Source: Mitsuaria chitosanitabida ATCC BAA-476 = NBRC 102408
GTDB taxonomy: Bacteria; Pseudomonadota; Gammaproteobacteria; Burkholderiales; Burkholderiaceae_C
Direction: 5' to 3'
Assembly: GCF_001598255.1 (NCBI RefSeq)
Contig: NZ_BCYP01000039.1
Location: forward strand, 62,001 to 126,000
Length of the DNA stretch: 64,000 nucleotides
In this document: positions 52,934 to 62,898 of the stretch, in pieces
Position numbering within the stretch: position 1 is the first letter of the stretch
How the letters are laid out: each line of letters begins with the position of its first letter
Program-made: the position numbers and the translations under genes
The notes under the pieces: model-generated
Seen by the model: only the letters and a program-made list of their open reading frames with translations
What the model was told of the DNA's origin: nothing
The model's database searches: none

Positions 52934-53476
52934 TCAGAACTGGTAGGCCAGGCCCACGCCCAGGCGGTCGGTCTTCTTGTTGAAGCCGTTGGCGTCGGGC
53001 ATGTTGTTGAAGCGGGTGGCCTCGGCGCGCAGCGACACGTTCTTGGTCAGCGCGTAGTCGACGCCCACGCCCAGCTTCAGGCCGGTCTTGTGCTCGCTGC
53101 CCAGGCCGCTGTCGAACTTGCGGTCGGCGTAGGCCACGCCCACCTTGCCGTAGACGCCGAAGCCGGCGCCCAGCGGGGCACGGGCGATGCCGTCCAGCGA
53201 GTACACCTTGTTCTTGGCGTTGATGCCGTTGAAGTTGATGCTGCCCAGGTCGGTGTAGTTGGCTTCCACGGCGAAGTTCTCGTTGAACTTGTAGCCGCCG
53301 AAGATGCTGTAGCTGTCGGCGCTGCGCTTCTGGCTGTCGCCGCCCACGCGCTGCGAGGACTTGGCCACGTCGCCACCGATGTAGTACGGCGTGTCGGCGG
53401 CCTTGGCCAGACCCGAGCCCAGGGTCAGAGCCAGCGCGGCGGCGGCCAGGAGAGCGGTGCGATTGTTCTTGGTCAT
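52934..53476 (-). CDS. Small outer-membrane beta-barrel protein
   Basis: A 180-residue protein with a signal peptide (NRTALLAAAALALTLGSGLAKA) and an OmpA/OmpX-like eight-stranded barrel pattern (YSIFGGYKFNENFAVEANYTDLG, split by turns), ending in LAYQF, the aromatic C-terminus recognised by BAM. The start at 53476 follows AAGGAG; the 15-residue upstream extension is not a signal peptide. It has its own terminator. The role is structural or adhesive; ligand unknown. Confidence 0.85.
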   Translation of the reverse strand: MTKNNRTALLAAAALALTLGSGLAKAADTPYYIGGDVAKSSQRVGGDSQKRSADSYSIFGGYKFNENFAVEANYTDLGSINFNGINAKNKVYSLDGIARAPLGAGFGVYGKVGVAYADRKFDSGLGSEHKTGLKLGVGVDYALTKNVSLRAEATRFNNMPDANGFNKKTDRLGVGLAYQF

Positions 53477-53679
53477 TCGAAACTCCTTCGAGAGCTGTCG
53501 TCCGTCGGGCTCCGCGATCACCGTGACCGCTGCTCGTTCGACATGGCTCTCATTGTGGGAATCGAGACCTCTCGCGTCTGTGGACCGAGTTGGGGCCTTC
53601 TGTGACGGTCCATGACAGTCCGGGCGATGGCGCTTGACGCAGCTTCACACCCGGCGCCGCCTGTTGCGCGACGTTGCTG

Positions 53680-54993
53680 TCAGCCGACCGGCCAGTACAG
53701 CAGCAGCCGCGCGCCGCCCAGGCGGGGCGCCTCGCCCAGCCGCGCGTGACCGCCGTGCGCATGCGCGACGTGACGCACGATCGCCAGCCCCAGGCCGAAG
53801 CCCCGCGTGCCGCCACGGCCCTTGCGCTCGAGCCGCTTGAAGGGCTCGAAGGCCGCCTCGCGCAGCGCGGGCGGCACGCCTTCGCCGTCGTCGTCGATGG
53901 CCAGCCACAGCTGGCCGGCCTCGACCCAGGACGACAGCATGATCCGCCCCTTCGCGTAGCGGGCCGCGTTGCGCAGCCCGTTGCGGATCGCGTAGGGCAG
54001 CAGCCGCTCGTCGAAGGGCAGCACGGCGGGCAGCCGCAGATCGGTGTCCAGCGCCTTCCCGTCCAGCAGAGGCGCCAGCGAGCGCGCCTCCCGCGCCAGC
54101 ATGTCGCCCAGATCGCCCTGGGACAGATGCGGCTGCAGCGCGCCCATGTCCAGCCGCGCCAGCGTGAGGCTGGCGTCGATCAGCTCGTCGAGCTCGTCGA
54201 TGTCGCGCTCGCAGGCCTGCACCATGCGCTCGCGCTCGGCGCGGTCGTCCTCGTCGACCAGCGCGTCGATCGCGAAGCGCAAGCGCGCCAGCGGCGTGCG
54301 CAGCTCGTGCGAGACCGCCCCGGTGAGCTCGCGCTGCGTGGCCATCGCGGCCGCGAGCCGCTCCAGCATCGCCCGCGTCGCCGCGACCACCGGCGCGAAC
54401 AGCCGGCTCTTGAGCGCCGGCATCTCCGTGTCCAGCCGCCCGGCGCTGAGCCGCTCGGCCGCGCGTTGCAGCCCGCGCAGGTCGCGCCACAGCGGTCGCA
54501 GCTGCCACCAGGCCAGGATGGCCACCGCGAGCGCCAACACCACCGCCACGCCCAGCTGCGCGGCCAGTTCCTTGGGCAGCTCGCCGCCGCGCTTGGAGTC
54601 CAGCGGCCCGAGCAGCAGCAGCTGATCGGGCTCGCCGGGCAGCGCCGCGTAGATGCGCCGGTTGAAGCCGGTGACGAGGATCTCGCCCTGCGCGAGCTTG
54701 CGGCGCTGGTCCGCGCTGAGCTTGGCCAGATCGGTGCGGATCAGGCGCACCGGATAGTCGAACTGCGCATCCAGCTCCTGCACCCGCTCGCGGCGGGTGG
54801 AGGGGTCCAGCGGCGAGAGATCCCGCACCAGCAGGTCGACGGTGCCGCGCATGAAGTTGCGCACGTAGTCGTCGGTGACCTCGGAGGCGCCGATCAGCAC
54901 CAGGCTCTCGACCAGCAGCGCCAGCGCGAGCACCGCCAGCCCCAGTCCCAGCGCCATCCGCAGCAGCGAGGCGCGCAGCGACATCGCGGCCAT
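53680..54993 (-). CDS. Sensor histidine kinase, RstB-like
   Basis: A 437-residue kinase. TM1 near residues 13-36, a periplasmic domain of about 110 residues (DYVRNFMRGTVDLLVRDL), TM2 near 146-164, HAMP, HisKA with the phosphorylated His in AVSHELRTPLARLRF, and an ATPase domain with DDDGEGVPP and FGLGLAIVRHVAHAHGG. The start shares one base with the response regulator stop (TGATG). It resembles RstB in domain layout. Confidence 0.93.
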   Translation of the reverse strand: MAAMSLRASLLRMALGLGLAVLALALLVESLVLIGASEVTDDYVRNFMRGTVDLLVRDLSPLDPSTRRERVQELDAQFDYPVRLIRTDLAKLSADQRRKLAQGEILVTGFNRRIYAALPGEPDQLLLLGPLDSKRGGELPKELAAQLGVAVVLALAVAILAWWQLRPLWRDLRGLQRAAERLSAGRLDTEMPALKSRLFAPVVAATRAMLERLAAAMATQRELTGAVSHELRTPLARLRFAIDALVDEDDRAERERMVQACERDIDELDELIDASLTLARLDMGALQPHLSQGDLGDMLAREARSLAPLLDGKALDTDLRLPAVLPFDERLLPYAIRNGLRNAARYAKGRIMLSSWVEAGQLWLAIDDDGEGVPPALREAAFEPFKRLERKGRGGTRGFGLGLAIVRHVAHAHGGHARLGEAPRLGGARLLLYWPVG

Positions 54994-55703
54994 CAGTCGA
55001 TCGCGAACAGATAGCCCTGGCCGCGGACCGTCTTGATGCGGGCGGGCGCCTGCGCGTCGTCGCCGATCTTCTTGCGCAGGCGCGAGATGCGCGCGTCGAT
55101 GGCGCGGTCCAGCCCGTCGAACTCCAGGCCGCGCAGGCCTTGCATGATGTCGTCTCGGCTCACCACCTGGCCGGCGCGATGCGCGAGGAAGTTCAGCAGC
55201 TCGTACTCGGCGGTGGTCAGCGGGACCGGCTCGCCGTTGACGCGCAGTTCGCGCGACTGCGGCAGCAGCGTGAGCGGACCGAAGTGCAGCGCCTCGCCCA
55301 CCGGTTGCGCCGCGGGCAGCGCGTCACGGCGCAGCAGCGCCTTGATGCGGGCCAGCAGCACGCGCGGCGCGACGGGCTTGGTGATGTAGTCGTCGGCGCC
55401 GCCCTCCAGGCCGAGGACCTGGTCGATGTCGTCGTCGCGGGCGGTCAGCATCACGATGCGGCCGGCGAAGTCGCGGCGCGTGTCGCGCAGCACGTCGAAG
55501 CCGTCCTTGCCGGGCAGATGGCCGTCCAGCAGCACCAGATCGAAGGGTTCCTGGCGGATCAGCGCCTCACCGGCGAGGCCGTCGCCGCAGAGGGTGACGC
55601 TGTAGTTGGCCTTCTCCAGCGCGTCGGCGACCAGCTGGGCCAGGCGCTCGTCGTCCTCGATGAGCAGGATGCGGACGGCCGCCGGCGATGCAGAAATTTC
55701 CAT
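54993..55703 (-). CDS. OmpR-family response regulator, RstA-like
   Basis: A 236-residue regulator. Receiver with D17-D18, phosphoacceptor D60 (LVLLDGHLPGKDG) and K in YITKPVAPR; the C-terminal winged helix reads LTTAEYELLNFLAHRAGQVVS, then RAIDARISRLRKKIGDD. Forms a two-component system with the downstream kinase. Confidence 0.95.
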   Translation of the reverse strand: MEISASPAAVRILLIEDDERLAQLVADALEKANYSVTLCGDGLAGEALIRQEPFDLVLLDGHLPGKDGFDVLRDTRRDFAGRIVMLTARDDDIDQVLGLEGGADDYITKPVAPRVLLARIKALLRRDALPAAQPVGEALHFGPLTLLPQSRELRVNGEPVPLTTAEYELLNFLAHRAGQVVSRDDIMQGLRGLEFDGLDRAIDARISRLRKKIGDDAQAPARIKTVRGQGYLFAID

Positions 55704-55791
55704 CCCGCGAGCATAGGCGAGGCGCCCGGACGCTGCCTTCAGGGATTCTTAAGCGCGCCCACGCGTGCGCTCACGCGCGTGGAGGTCGGGC

Positions 55792-56559
55792 TCAGCGATC
55801 CGCGGGGATGTCCAGCCGCCATCCCAGCGGCGTGCGCACCGCCCGCAGCGCGGGGTCCTCCGCCAGGGGGAGCCAGCGCCGCGCCAGATGGTCGAGCGCG
55901 GCCGGCGACAGGTCGGTGCGCGAGGCCATCACGCGCTCGACGGTCTCGGGCGTGACGCAGGCCATCAGCGCCGGCCGCGCGGCCCCCCGCAGCGCCGCGC
56001 GCCAGCGCAGGCGCAGCGCGGCGACGTCCTCGGCATCGGACCGGGGCGCGGGGTCGTGCCAGCTGTAGACGTGGGAAGGCCCCTCGTGGGCCTCGGTCTG
56101 CCGGACGCCGTCGTCGCTCATGCCGATGGCCAGCAGCACGCGGCCGGAGGCGTGGTTCTCGGGCGAGGTCGTCCCCAGCAGGTCGCGCAGCCCCAGCACC
56201 TGACGGCAGTAGTCGAAGGTGCCCGAGGCCGCCTCCCGCGCATAGCCGTGGCCCCAGAAACGCGCCGGGAAGCCGTACCCGATGTCAGGGTGGTCGAGCC
56301 CGTCGCGCTTGATGACACCGGCCAGGCCGACCGTCTCGCCGTCCTCCAGCCGCTCCACGGCCCAGAAGCCGTAGCCCAGCAGCCAGTAGCGCGCCTCCAG
56401 CCGCTCGCGGATCCAGGCCGCGGCCTGCTCGTCGGTGCGCACCTGCGCGTCGTAGATGTTGGCGATCCAGGCCGGCTCGTTGAGCAGGCCGCGCACGAAG
56501 GGCGCGTCCTCCCCCCCGAACCAGCGCAGGCGCAGACGCGCCGTCCTCAGCACTTCCAT
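55792..56559 (-). CDS. GNAT-family acetyltransferase with C-terminal extension
   Basis: A 255-residue protein. Residues 1-165 are a RimJ/RimL-type GNAT domain ([53 protein letters not shown]). Residues of about 175-255 form an added helical/Ala-rich region ([29 protein letters not shown]) that is not part of the fold; its function is unknown. Divergent from pyrF. Confidence 0.88.
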   Translation of the reverse strand: MEVLRTARLRLRWFGGEDAPFVRGLLNEPAWIANIYDAQVRTDEQAAAWIRERLEARYWLLGYGFWAVERLEDGETVGLAGVIKRDGLDHPDIGYGFPARFWGHGYAREAASGTFDYCRQVLGLRDLLGTTSPENHASGRVLLAIGMSDDGVRQTEAHEGPSHVYSWHDPAPRSDAEDVAALRLRWRAALRGAARPALMACVTPETVERVMASRTDLSPAALDHLARRWLPLAEDPALRAVRTPLGWRLDIPADR

Positions 56560-56598
56560 CGATCCCGGCCTCCCGCGGCTCCCCGTCCGCGTGGGTGG

Positions 56599-56604
56599 GA
56601 CAAT
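56599..56604 (+). promoter_or_regulatory. pyrF: Probable -10 element of pyrF
   Basis: GACAAT 51 bases before the pyrF start, in the 95-base region divergent from the acetyltransferase gene. Confidence 0.35.
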
Positions 56605-56654
56605 ACCGCACCCCGGCGGCCCGCCCGCCAGTCACCCCAACGCCCGGACCCTCC

Positions 56655-57485
56655 ATGAAATTCATGCAGAAACTGCAGGCCGCCGAACGCCTGAACGACT
56701 CGCTGCTGTGCGTCGGCCTGGACCCCGATCCGGCCAAGTTCCCCGCCCCGTGGAAGGGCGACGCCGGCCGGATCTACGACTTCTGCGCCGCCATCGTCGA
56801 CGCGACCAAGGACCTGGTCAGCTCGTTCAAGCCGCAGATCGCCTACTTCGCCGCGCACCGCGCCGAGGACCAGCTCGAGCAGCTGATGGCCCACATCAAG
56901 CGCAACGCCCCGCACGTGCCGGTGATCCTGGACGCCAAGCGCGGCGACATCGGCGCCACCGCCGAGCAGTACGCCCGCGAGGCCTTCGAGCGCTACCAGG
57001 CCGACGCGGTCACCCTGTCGCCCTTCATGGGCCGCGACAGCGTCGAGCCCTACCTGCGCTACCCCGACAAGGGCGCCTTCCTGCTGTGCCGCACCTCCAA
57101 CCCGGGCGGCGACGACTGGCAGATGCAGCGCCTGGCCGACGTCCCCGGCCAGCCGCGTCTGTTCGAGCACCTGGCCGCCATCGCCCAGGGCGACTGGAAC
57201 ACCAACGGCCAGCTGGGCCTGGTCGTCGGCGCGACCTATCCGAAGGAGATCGAGCGGGTGCGCGAGCTCGCCCCGACGCTGCCGCTGCTGATCCCGGGCG
57301 TGGGCGCCCAGGGCGGCGACGCGGCCTCGACGGTCGCCGCGGGCTGGCGCCGAGGCGCCGGCACGGTCATCGTCAACTCCTCGCGCGCGGTGCTCTACGC
57401 CTCCTCGGGCGAGGATTTCGCCGCCGCCGCCCGCAAGGTCGCCCTGGCGACCCGCGACTCGCTGCGCCCCGACGGCGGCCTGTGA
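56655..57485 (+). CDS. pyrF: Orotidine 5'-phosphate decarboxylase, type 2
   Basis: A 276-residue enzyme forming UMP. The catalytic Lys-Asp pattern of the long (type 2) PyrF is seen in [33 protein letters not shown] near the N-terminus and [17 protein letters not shown] near the C-terminus complete the phosphate site. The start [20 protein letters not shown] at 56655 matches family length; an upstream frame to 56595 is not conserved. Confidence 0.97.
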   Translation: MKFMQKLQAAERLNDSLLCVGLDPDPAKFPAPWKGDAGRIYDFCAAIVDATKDLVSSFKPQIAYFAAHRAEDQLEQLMAHIKRNAPHVPVILDAKRGDIGATAEQYAREAFERYQADAVTLSPFMGRDSVEPYLRYPDKGAFLLCRTSNPGGDDWQMQRLADVPGQPRLFEHLAAIAQGDWNTNGQLGLVVGATYPKEIERVRELAPTLPLLIPGVGAQGGDAASTVAAGWRRGAGTVIVNSSRAVLYASSGEDFAAAARKVALATRDSLRPDGGL

Positions 57486-57511
57486 GGCCCCGGCCGGGTC
57501 CACCGCCGGCC

Positions 57512-57575
57512 GCCAATTAATTGGCAGAAACCCCAAACGCCTGTCGGGAGGCACGCGTTTCGGGTTTCCTCTGCC
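57512..57575. promoter_or_regulatory. AT-rich palindrome and adjoining long hairpin between pyrF and the hybrid kinase
   Basis: GCCAATTAATTGGC (57512-57525) is a perfect 14-bp palindrome, unusually AT-rich for this genome. It abuts an imperfect inverted repeat whose arms run from GGCAGA (57523-57528) to TCTGCC (57570-57575) with AAACGC/GCGTTT inner pairing. No T-tract follows. It may be an operator or an mRNA structure ahead of the hybrid kinase. Confidence 0.5.
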
Positions 57576-57696
57576 CTTCAGAACGGCCGCCACTCGCCGA
57601 GACTGTGCGTAACCGGACGTTGCAAGCCGGGCCCTGGGCGCGTGCGTCGTCCCGGGCCAGGCCATCGCGACGCCATCGAACGACCACACGTTCCAG

Positions 57697-60600
57697 TTGG
57701 GCATCAGAGTGAGCAAGGTTTCCCAGGACGATCTGAGCAGTCTGGTGGGGCAGGAGCTGTCGCCAGGCGACCGCCTGCCCCCGGGTCTGCAATGGCGCGC
57801 CGCGCGGCTGTTCATCGCCGCGTGCGTGGTGCTGTGCGCCTTCAGCGGGGCGCTGCTCGCGCTCAGCGCCTCGACGGCCGAGCCGCTCGGCGGCTGGCTG
57901 CCCCCGCTGACCGCGCTGGTCGGCACCGTCGCCGGCCTGGCCCTGCTGTGGCGCCTGCCGTCCGACCGCGGGCCGCTGGGCGTGATGTTCATGATGTGCC
58001 TGGCGATCGCGCTGGCGCTGACGGTGGCGGTGTCGCGCCAGCTGGGCCTGACCTCGAGCAGCCTGGGAATCATCGCCTTGATGGTCGCGCTGGGCACCGG
58101 CATGGTCGGCCTGGGCGCCGGGCTGTCGCTGTTCGGCCTGGGCCTGGCGGCGCTGGGCGGACTGGCCACGGCCGAGCTCAGCGGCTGGGTGCAGGTCGGC
58201 AACGCCAGCGCGGGCCTCACCGGCCGCCTGCTGACGCAGCTGATGCTGCTGATCTCCGGCCTGGTGGTCGGGCTGGGCACCGCCAAGCTGATCCGCCGCG
58301 CGATGCAGGAGGTCAACGAGCGCCATGCCCGCTTCCGCCACCTGCTCAACATGGCGGCGGACTGGTACTGGGAAATGGATCGCCAGTTCCGCTTCACGCA
58401 TCTGGCCGAGCACAACCCCGGTTCCTCCGGCCTGTCCGCCTCAGAGCGCCTGGGCCGCGCGCCCTGGGAGATCGAGCACCTGGGCCTGTCCGACGAGGAC
58501 CTGGACGCGCACCGCGCCGACCTGGAGTCGCACCGCCCCTTCCGCGGCCTGGTGATGCGCCGCGCCGGCGAGGACGGCGTGCTGCGCTACGTCTCCATCA
58601 GCGGCGAGCCGCGCTTCGACGCCAAGGGCAACTTCCGCGGCTACTGGGGCGTGGGCCGCGACGTCACCGACGAGGTCCAGACCGAGCAGGCCATGCTGGC
58701 CACCGAGACCCGTTACCGCGAGCTGTTCCGGCGCTCGCCCTCGCCGCTGGTGCTGCACCGCTGGGGCCGGGTGATGGACGCCAACCCGGCGGCGATGGCG
58801 ATGTTCGGCTACACGCAGCGCTCGTCGATGATCGGCCAGGACCTGTTCTCGCATTACGAGCCCGGCGACGAGGAGCGCGCCCGCCAGCGCGCCGCCAAGA
58901 TGGAGGCCATGCCGGTCGGCGCGATGCTGCCGATGACGGAATTCCGGCTGCGCACGCTGTCGCGCCGCCGCCGGCTGGTGCAGGCCACCAGCGTGCGGGT
59001 CGACGCCGCCAGCGGCGCGGCCACGCTGTCCTTCTTCATCGACCAGACCGAGACCTCGCGCGCGCAGGACGCGTTGCGGCGCTCGGAGGCCTTGCTGTCG
59101 CACCTGTTCGCGACCAGCCCCGACGTGGTCACGCTGACCGAGACCGCCAGCGGCCGCTACGTGATGGTCAACAAGACCTTCGAGGAGATGAGCGGCTACG
59201 GCGCCGACGAGGTGCTGGGCCGCAGCACCGAGGAAGTGGGCATCTGGCAGGACCTGGCCGACCGTGAACGCCTGATCGAGGCGCTGCGCCTGCACGGCCG
59301 CGTCAGTGACATGCCCGCCACCTTCATCAACCGGCGCGGCCAGCCCATCCCGATGCTGCTGTCGGCGGCGCCCTTCGTGATGGACGGGATGTCCTACCTG
59401 GTCGTGAACTCGCGCGACGTGTCGGACAGCGAGCGCACCCGGCTGGTCCACGCGGCGATCCTGGAGAACGCCTCCATCGGCATCGCGCTGACGCGCGACG
59501 CGCGCTTCGTGCAGGCCAACCGGCTGGTCGAGGAGATGTTCGGCTGGCCCGCGGGCGAGCTGATCGGGCAGGCGGGCAGCGTGGTCTGGCCCGGCCTGGA
59601 GGACTACGAAGCGGTCGGCCGCGAGCTGGGTCCGCGCCTGGCCGCGGGCGAGCAGGTCGAGGTGGAGCGCCTGATGCGGCGCCGCGACGGCAGCCGCTTC
59701 CTGTGCCGGATCCTGGCGCGCGCGGTGGACCCGAATCACCCCAGCCGCGGCGGCACGATCTGGATCATGGAGGACGTGACCGAGCGGCGTCGCGTCGAGG
59801 CGGCGCTGGCGCAGGCCAAGGACGAGGCCCAGGCGGCCAACCGCGCCAAGAGCGCCTTCCTGGCCAACATCAGCCACGAGATCCGCACCCCGCTGAACGG
59901 TCTGGTCGGCCTGGCGCGTCTGCTGCAGCAGCCCGACCTGGGCGACGACACGCGGCGCCACTACCTGGACCAGATGCTGGACAGCGCGGAGAGCCTGTCG
60001 GGCTTGATGTCCGACATCCTGGACCTGTCCAAGATCGAGGCCGGCCGGCTGACGCTGGAGACCGTGCCCTTCGCGCTGCGCGACATGCTGGCGACGATGC
60101 GCATGGGCTATCTGACGCTGGCGCAGGCGCGCGGGCTGGGCTTCAGCATCGACGTCGAGGACGAGGTGCCGGCCTGGGTGGTGGGCGATCCGGTGCGCAC
60201 GCGCCAGATCCTGAGCAACTACCTGAGCAACGCGCTGAAGTTCACCGAGCAGGGCGCGGTCGCGGTGCGCGTGCGTCGTCAGGACGAGCGCCGCATCCGC
60301 ATCGAGGTCAGCGACACCGGACCGGGCATCGCCGAGGCCATGCACGAGCGGCTGTTCCAGCCCTTCACGCAGGCCGACGAGTCCACCACGCGCCGCTACG
60401 GGGGCACGGGACTGGGGTTGTCGATCTGCCGGGAGCTGGCGACGCTGATGGGCGGCTCGGTGGGCGTGGACAGCCGTCCCGGCGCGGGCGCGACCTTCTG
60501 GGCGGAGCTGCCCTTGCCGGCCGCGCCGACGCCGCTGGGCACGCAGCGCCGCGCCCCCGCCGAGGAGCCGGGCCTGACGGGCCGCCGGGTGCTGATGGTC

Positions 60601-60960
60601 GAGGACAACCCGGTGAACATGATGATCGCCGTGGCGATGCTGGAGCAGTGGGGGGCCGAGGTCTCGCAGGCCAGCGACGGCAGCCAGGCGGTGGAGGCGG
60701 TGCACGCAGCGGCCAGCATGGGCAAGCCCTTCGACGCGGTCCTGATGGACGTGCAGATGCCGGTCATGAGCGGCCACGAGGCCACGCGCCAGCTGCGCCA
60801 GCGCTACGACCCCGAGCAGTTGCCCATCGTGGCGCTGACGGCCGCCGCGCTGGTCCAGGAGCGCGACGAGGCGCTGTCGGCCGGCATGAACGAATTCCTC
60901 ACCAAGCCCATCGACGCGCAGCGGCTGCGGCAGGTGCTGGAGCGGCTGACGGCGGATTGA
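57697..60960 (+). CDS. Hybrid sensor histidine kinase/response regulator with multiple PAS domains
   Basis: A 1087-residue protein. Residues of about 35-195 contain five or six TM segments (MASE-like). Several PAS domains follow (about residues 205-330, 335-455, 460-580, 580-700), then HisKA with FLANISHEIRTPLNGLVG, an ATPase domain (NALKFTEQGAV, DTGPGIAEAM, GTGLGLSICRELA) and a C-terminal receiver with acidic EDN and phosphoacceptor Asp in LMDVQMPVMSG. No HPt domain is fused, so phosphotransfer to a separate HPt is expected. The start is TTG at 57697 or GTG at 57709; no ATG fits. Confidence 0.93.
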   Translation: MGIRVSKVSQDDLSSLVGQELSPGDRLPPGLQWRAARLFIAACVVLCAFSGALLALSASTAEPLGGWLPPLTALVGTVAGLALLWRLPSDRGPLGVMFMMCLAIALALTVAVSRQLGLTSSSLGIIALMVALGTGMVGLGAGLSLFGLGLAALGGLATAELSGWVQVGNASAGLTGRLLTQLMLLISGLVVGLGTAKLIRRAMQEVNERHARFRHLLNMAADWYWEMDRQFRFTHLAEHNPGSSGLSASERLGRAPWEIEHLGLSDEDLDAHRADLESHRPFRGLVMRRAGEDGVLRYVSISGEPRFDAKGNFRGYWGVGRDVTDEVQTEQAMLATETRYRELFRRSPSPLVLHRWGRVMDANPAAMAMFGYTQRSSMIGQDLFSHYEPGDEERARQRAAKMEAMPVGAMLPMTEFRLRTLSRRRRLVQATSVRVDAASGAATLSFFIDQTETSRAQDALRRSEALLSHLFATSPDVVTLTETASGRYVMVNKTFEEMSGYGADEVLGRSTEEVGIWQDLADRERLIEALRLHGRVSDMPATFINRRGQPIPMLLSAAPFVMDGMSYLVVNSRDVSDSERTRLVHAAILENASIGIALTRDARFVQANRLVEEMFGWPAGELIGQAGSVVWPGLEDYEAVGRELGPRLAAGEQVEVERLMRRRDGSRFLCRILARAVDPNHPSRGGTIWIMEDVTERRRVEAALAQAKDEAQAANRAKSAFLANISHEIRTPLNGLVGLARLLQQPDLGDDTRRHYLDQMLDSAESLSGLMSDILDLSKIEAGRLTLETVPFALRDMLATMRMGYLTLAQARGLGFSIDVEDEVPAWVVGDPVRTRQILSNYLSNALKFTEQGAVAVRVRRQDERRIRIEVSDTGPGIAEAMHERLFQPFTQADESTTRRYGGTGLGLSICRELATLMGGSVGVDSRPGAGATFWAELPLPAAPTPLGTQRRAPAEEPGLTGRRVLMVEDNPVNMMIAVAMLEQWGAEVSQASDGSQAVEAVHAAASMGKPFDAVLMDVQMPVMSGHEATRQLRQRYDPEQLPIVALTAAALVQERDEALSAGMNEFLTKPIDAQRLRQVLERLTAD

Positions 60961-61012
60961 ACGGCCCTCCCCGGAGCCTCGCGGCGGCCTGGACAGGCGG
61001 CACGGCCCGGGC

Positions 61013-62818
61013 TCAGCGCAGGCTCAGCGTCGCGCCCTTCCACTCCGGCGCTTGCCAGCGCTGGAAGGCGCCGAGCATCGCGGCCTCCGCGGCTTGTCGA
61101 CGCGTCTCCAGCGTGTCGAGGTCGATCAGCTCATAGGCCTTGCGATAGCGGCCCTCGGCGCGCGACTCACGGGCGACCAGCATCTCCTTGCCGCCGGGCA
61201 CGAAGCCGGCGAACTCCGCGTAGCCCAGGCCCGGTTGGGCCGGCGCCGGCGGCAGCACCGACAAGGTCCAGCCCTTCGCGCCGCGGCGCAGCAGCCACAG
61301 CTCGCGCCAGCCGTCGGCGGGGACCGAGGCGATCGCGATCGCGTTGCCCTCGCGGTTCGCCCGCACCGAGGCCGCGACCACCAGTCCCCATGCGCAGCGG
61401 CGCAGCAGCGGCGCCGCGTTGTCGGCGCCCGTCGAGCCGGCGACGAGGCGCTGGCCCTTGCCGTCCTTCGCGGTGGCACCGTCGAGCGTCAAGGTCACGC
61501 ACGTCTCGCCAGGTTGACCGGGACGAACGTCGACCTTCAGCCCGGCCAGGCGCTGCGTCGTCGCGGGCGACGGCAGCGTGGCCCAGCGCATGGCGTTGCC
61601 CCGCATGGCGGCGTCGTTGTAGGCGGGTTGATCGTCGTCGGAGAGCTCCGCCGGCACGATGCGGGCGAAGGCCTCCAACGCGCGGCGAGCGGCCGCCGAC
61701 GAGGCATCGACCTGCAGCATCGCGGGCATCGACGAGGTCGCACCGGCGGCGTTCGGGGTGGCCGACAGCGCCGCCGGCAGGCCGACGCCCATCGCGGCAC
61801 GGCGGGCGCGGATGAAGGCGAGACTGCTCCACACGCCGGTCTGCCGCATCAGCACGCGGTTGCGCCAGTACGCGGTCAGCAGCGGATCCTTCAGGTCCAC
61901 CTTGTCGAGGACGTCGGCGCGCCATTGATCGAGCGCCTCCCGCTGCGGCGGCGGCGCCGTCGGATCGACGCAGTCCTGCCGCGTCAGCGCGAGCGCCGCG
62001 CGCGCCTTCTGCTCCGGGGTCGCGGCGGGCATCGCCAGCACGCGACGGAAGGCGGCGCCGTCATAGCAGAGCTGCACCGCGCCCGAGTCCCGCTCCAGCG
62101 TGACGAAGCGCAAGCCGTAGCGCGCGGCCACGTCGAGCTGCGCCGCCATCTGCGCGTCGGCCGCGGCGGAGGCCGGTGTCGGCGCCACGTCCGTGCGCGG
62201 CTGCGTGCGCGAGGCCCGATCGGCGAGCCGCTCGGCCAGCGTGCCCATCGCGTCGAGTGCCTCGGCGCCGCTGGCGGCGTTCATCTGCTCGCCGCTCGCG
62301 GCCTGCACGTAGGCGGCGGCCAGGCCGACGCCCAGCGACTCGCCGCCCGTCTGCTGGCGCACCACGCGCAGCGCGGCCAGGATCGCGTCCGGCTGCGCGG
62401 CCGGGCCGGCCAGCGGCAGCAGCGCGCTCTTGCGGACGAAGCCGCCGCGCTCGCGGCGGTAGTCGTAGACCTGGAAGTGGTCGGGGCGCTCGCCGCGGAT
62501 CTCCAGCGCCTCGCCGCGCCAGAGCTGCGCCTGCGCCGGCGCCGAGTCCTTCGCCGCCGCGCGCATCGCGACGTTGTCCCAGAGCACGATCGCCGTGCGC
62601 AGCGGCGCGGCGTCCTCCACCGCGCCGCGCTTGATCGGCGGCTTCGGTGCGGTGTCATCGGCGACGGCGGTCGGCACGGCGGCCGCCGCCTGCTTGATGG
62701 GCGGCTTGGGCGAGGCGGTCTCGGCGGCCGGCGTCGCCGCATCGGCGGAATGGACGCACATCAGTTGAACGGCGACGGCGGCGATGGCGGCGGCCATCAC
62801 GAGCTTCAGGCGGCACAT
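61013..62818 (-). CDS. Large secreted hypothetical protein with SH3-like N-terminal region
   Basis: A 601-residue protein of unknown family. Signal peptide (MCRLKLVMAAAIAAVAVQLM then SADAATPA). Two near-identical PKPPIK motifs lie in a Pro/Ala region (residues 20-50). A region near 60-120 (LWRGEALEIRGERPDHFQVYDYRR) resembles a bacterial SH3-like fold. The rest is helical/Ala-rich, with Cys residues (QLCYDGAAF, RQDCVDPTA, GETCVTL, LRRCAWGL). Start 62818 has a strong GGAGG site; a GTG at 62902 overlapping the upstream stop (GTGA) is an alternative that would encode Thr-Ser repeats from the DNA repeat. Confidence 0.75.
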   Translation of the reverse strand: MCRLKLVMAAAIAAVAVQLMCVHSADAATPAAETASPKPPIKQAAAAVPTAVADDTAPKPPIKRGAVEDAAPLRTAIVLWDNVAMRAAAKDSAPAQAQLWRGEALEIRGERPDHFQVYDYRRERGGFVRKSALLPLAGPAAQPDAILAALRVVRQQTGGESLGVGLAAAYVQAASGEQMNAASGAEALDAMGTLAERLADRASRTQPRTDVAPTPASAAADAQMAAQLDVAARYGLRFVTLERDSGAVQLCYDGAAFRRVLAMPAATPEQKARAALALTRQDCVDPTAPPPQREALDQWRADVLDKVDLKDPLLTAYWRNRVLMRQTGVWSSLAFIRARRAAMGVGLPAALSATPNAAGATSSMPAMLQVDASSAAARRALEAFARIVPAELSDDDQPAYNDAAMRGNAMRWATLPSPATTQRLAGLKVDVRPGQPGETCVTLTLDGATAKDGKGQRLVAGSTGADNAAPLLRRCAWGLVVAASVRANREGNAIAIASVPADGWRELWLLRRGAKGWTLSVLPPAPAQPGLGYAEFAGFVPGGKEMLVARESRAEGRYRKAYELIDLDTLETRRQAAEAAMLGAFQRWQAPEWKGATLSLR

Positions 62819-62856
62819 GTCGGTCCTCCTCGGGAGCCGGGACGGGGTGGTCATGA

Positions 62857-62880
62857 ACGTGGACGTGGACGTGGACGTGG
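62857..62880. repeat. Four-copy hexanucleotide tandem repeat
   Basis: ACGTGG repeated four times exactly (62857-62880), between the SPFH gene stop and the ATG of the secreted hypothetical gene. Copy number could change by slipped-strand replication and alter the spacing or an N-terminal extension. Confidence 0.85.
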
Positions 62881-62898
62881 CGAGGGGGCGATCGGCGC

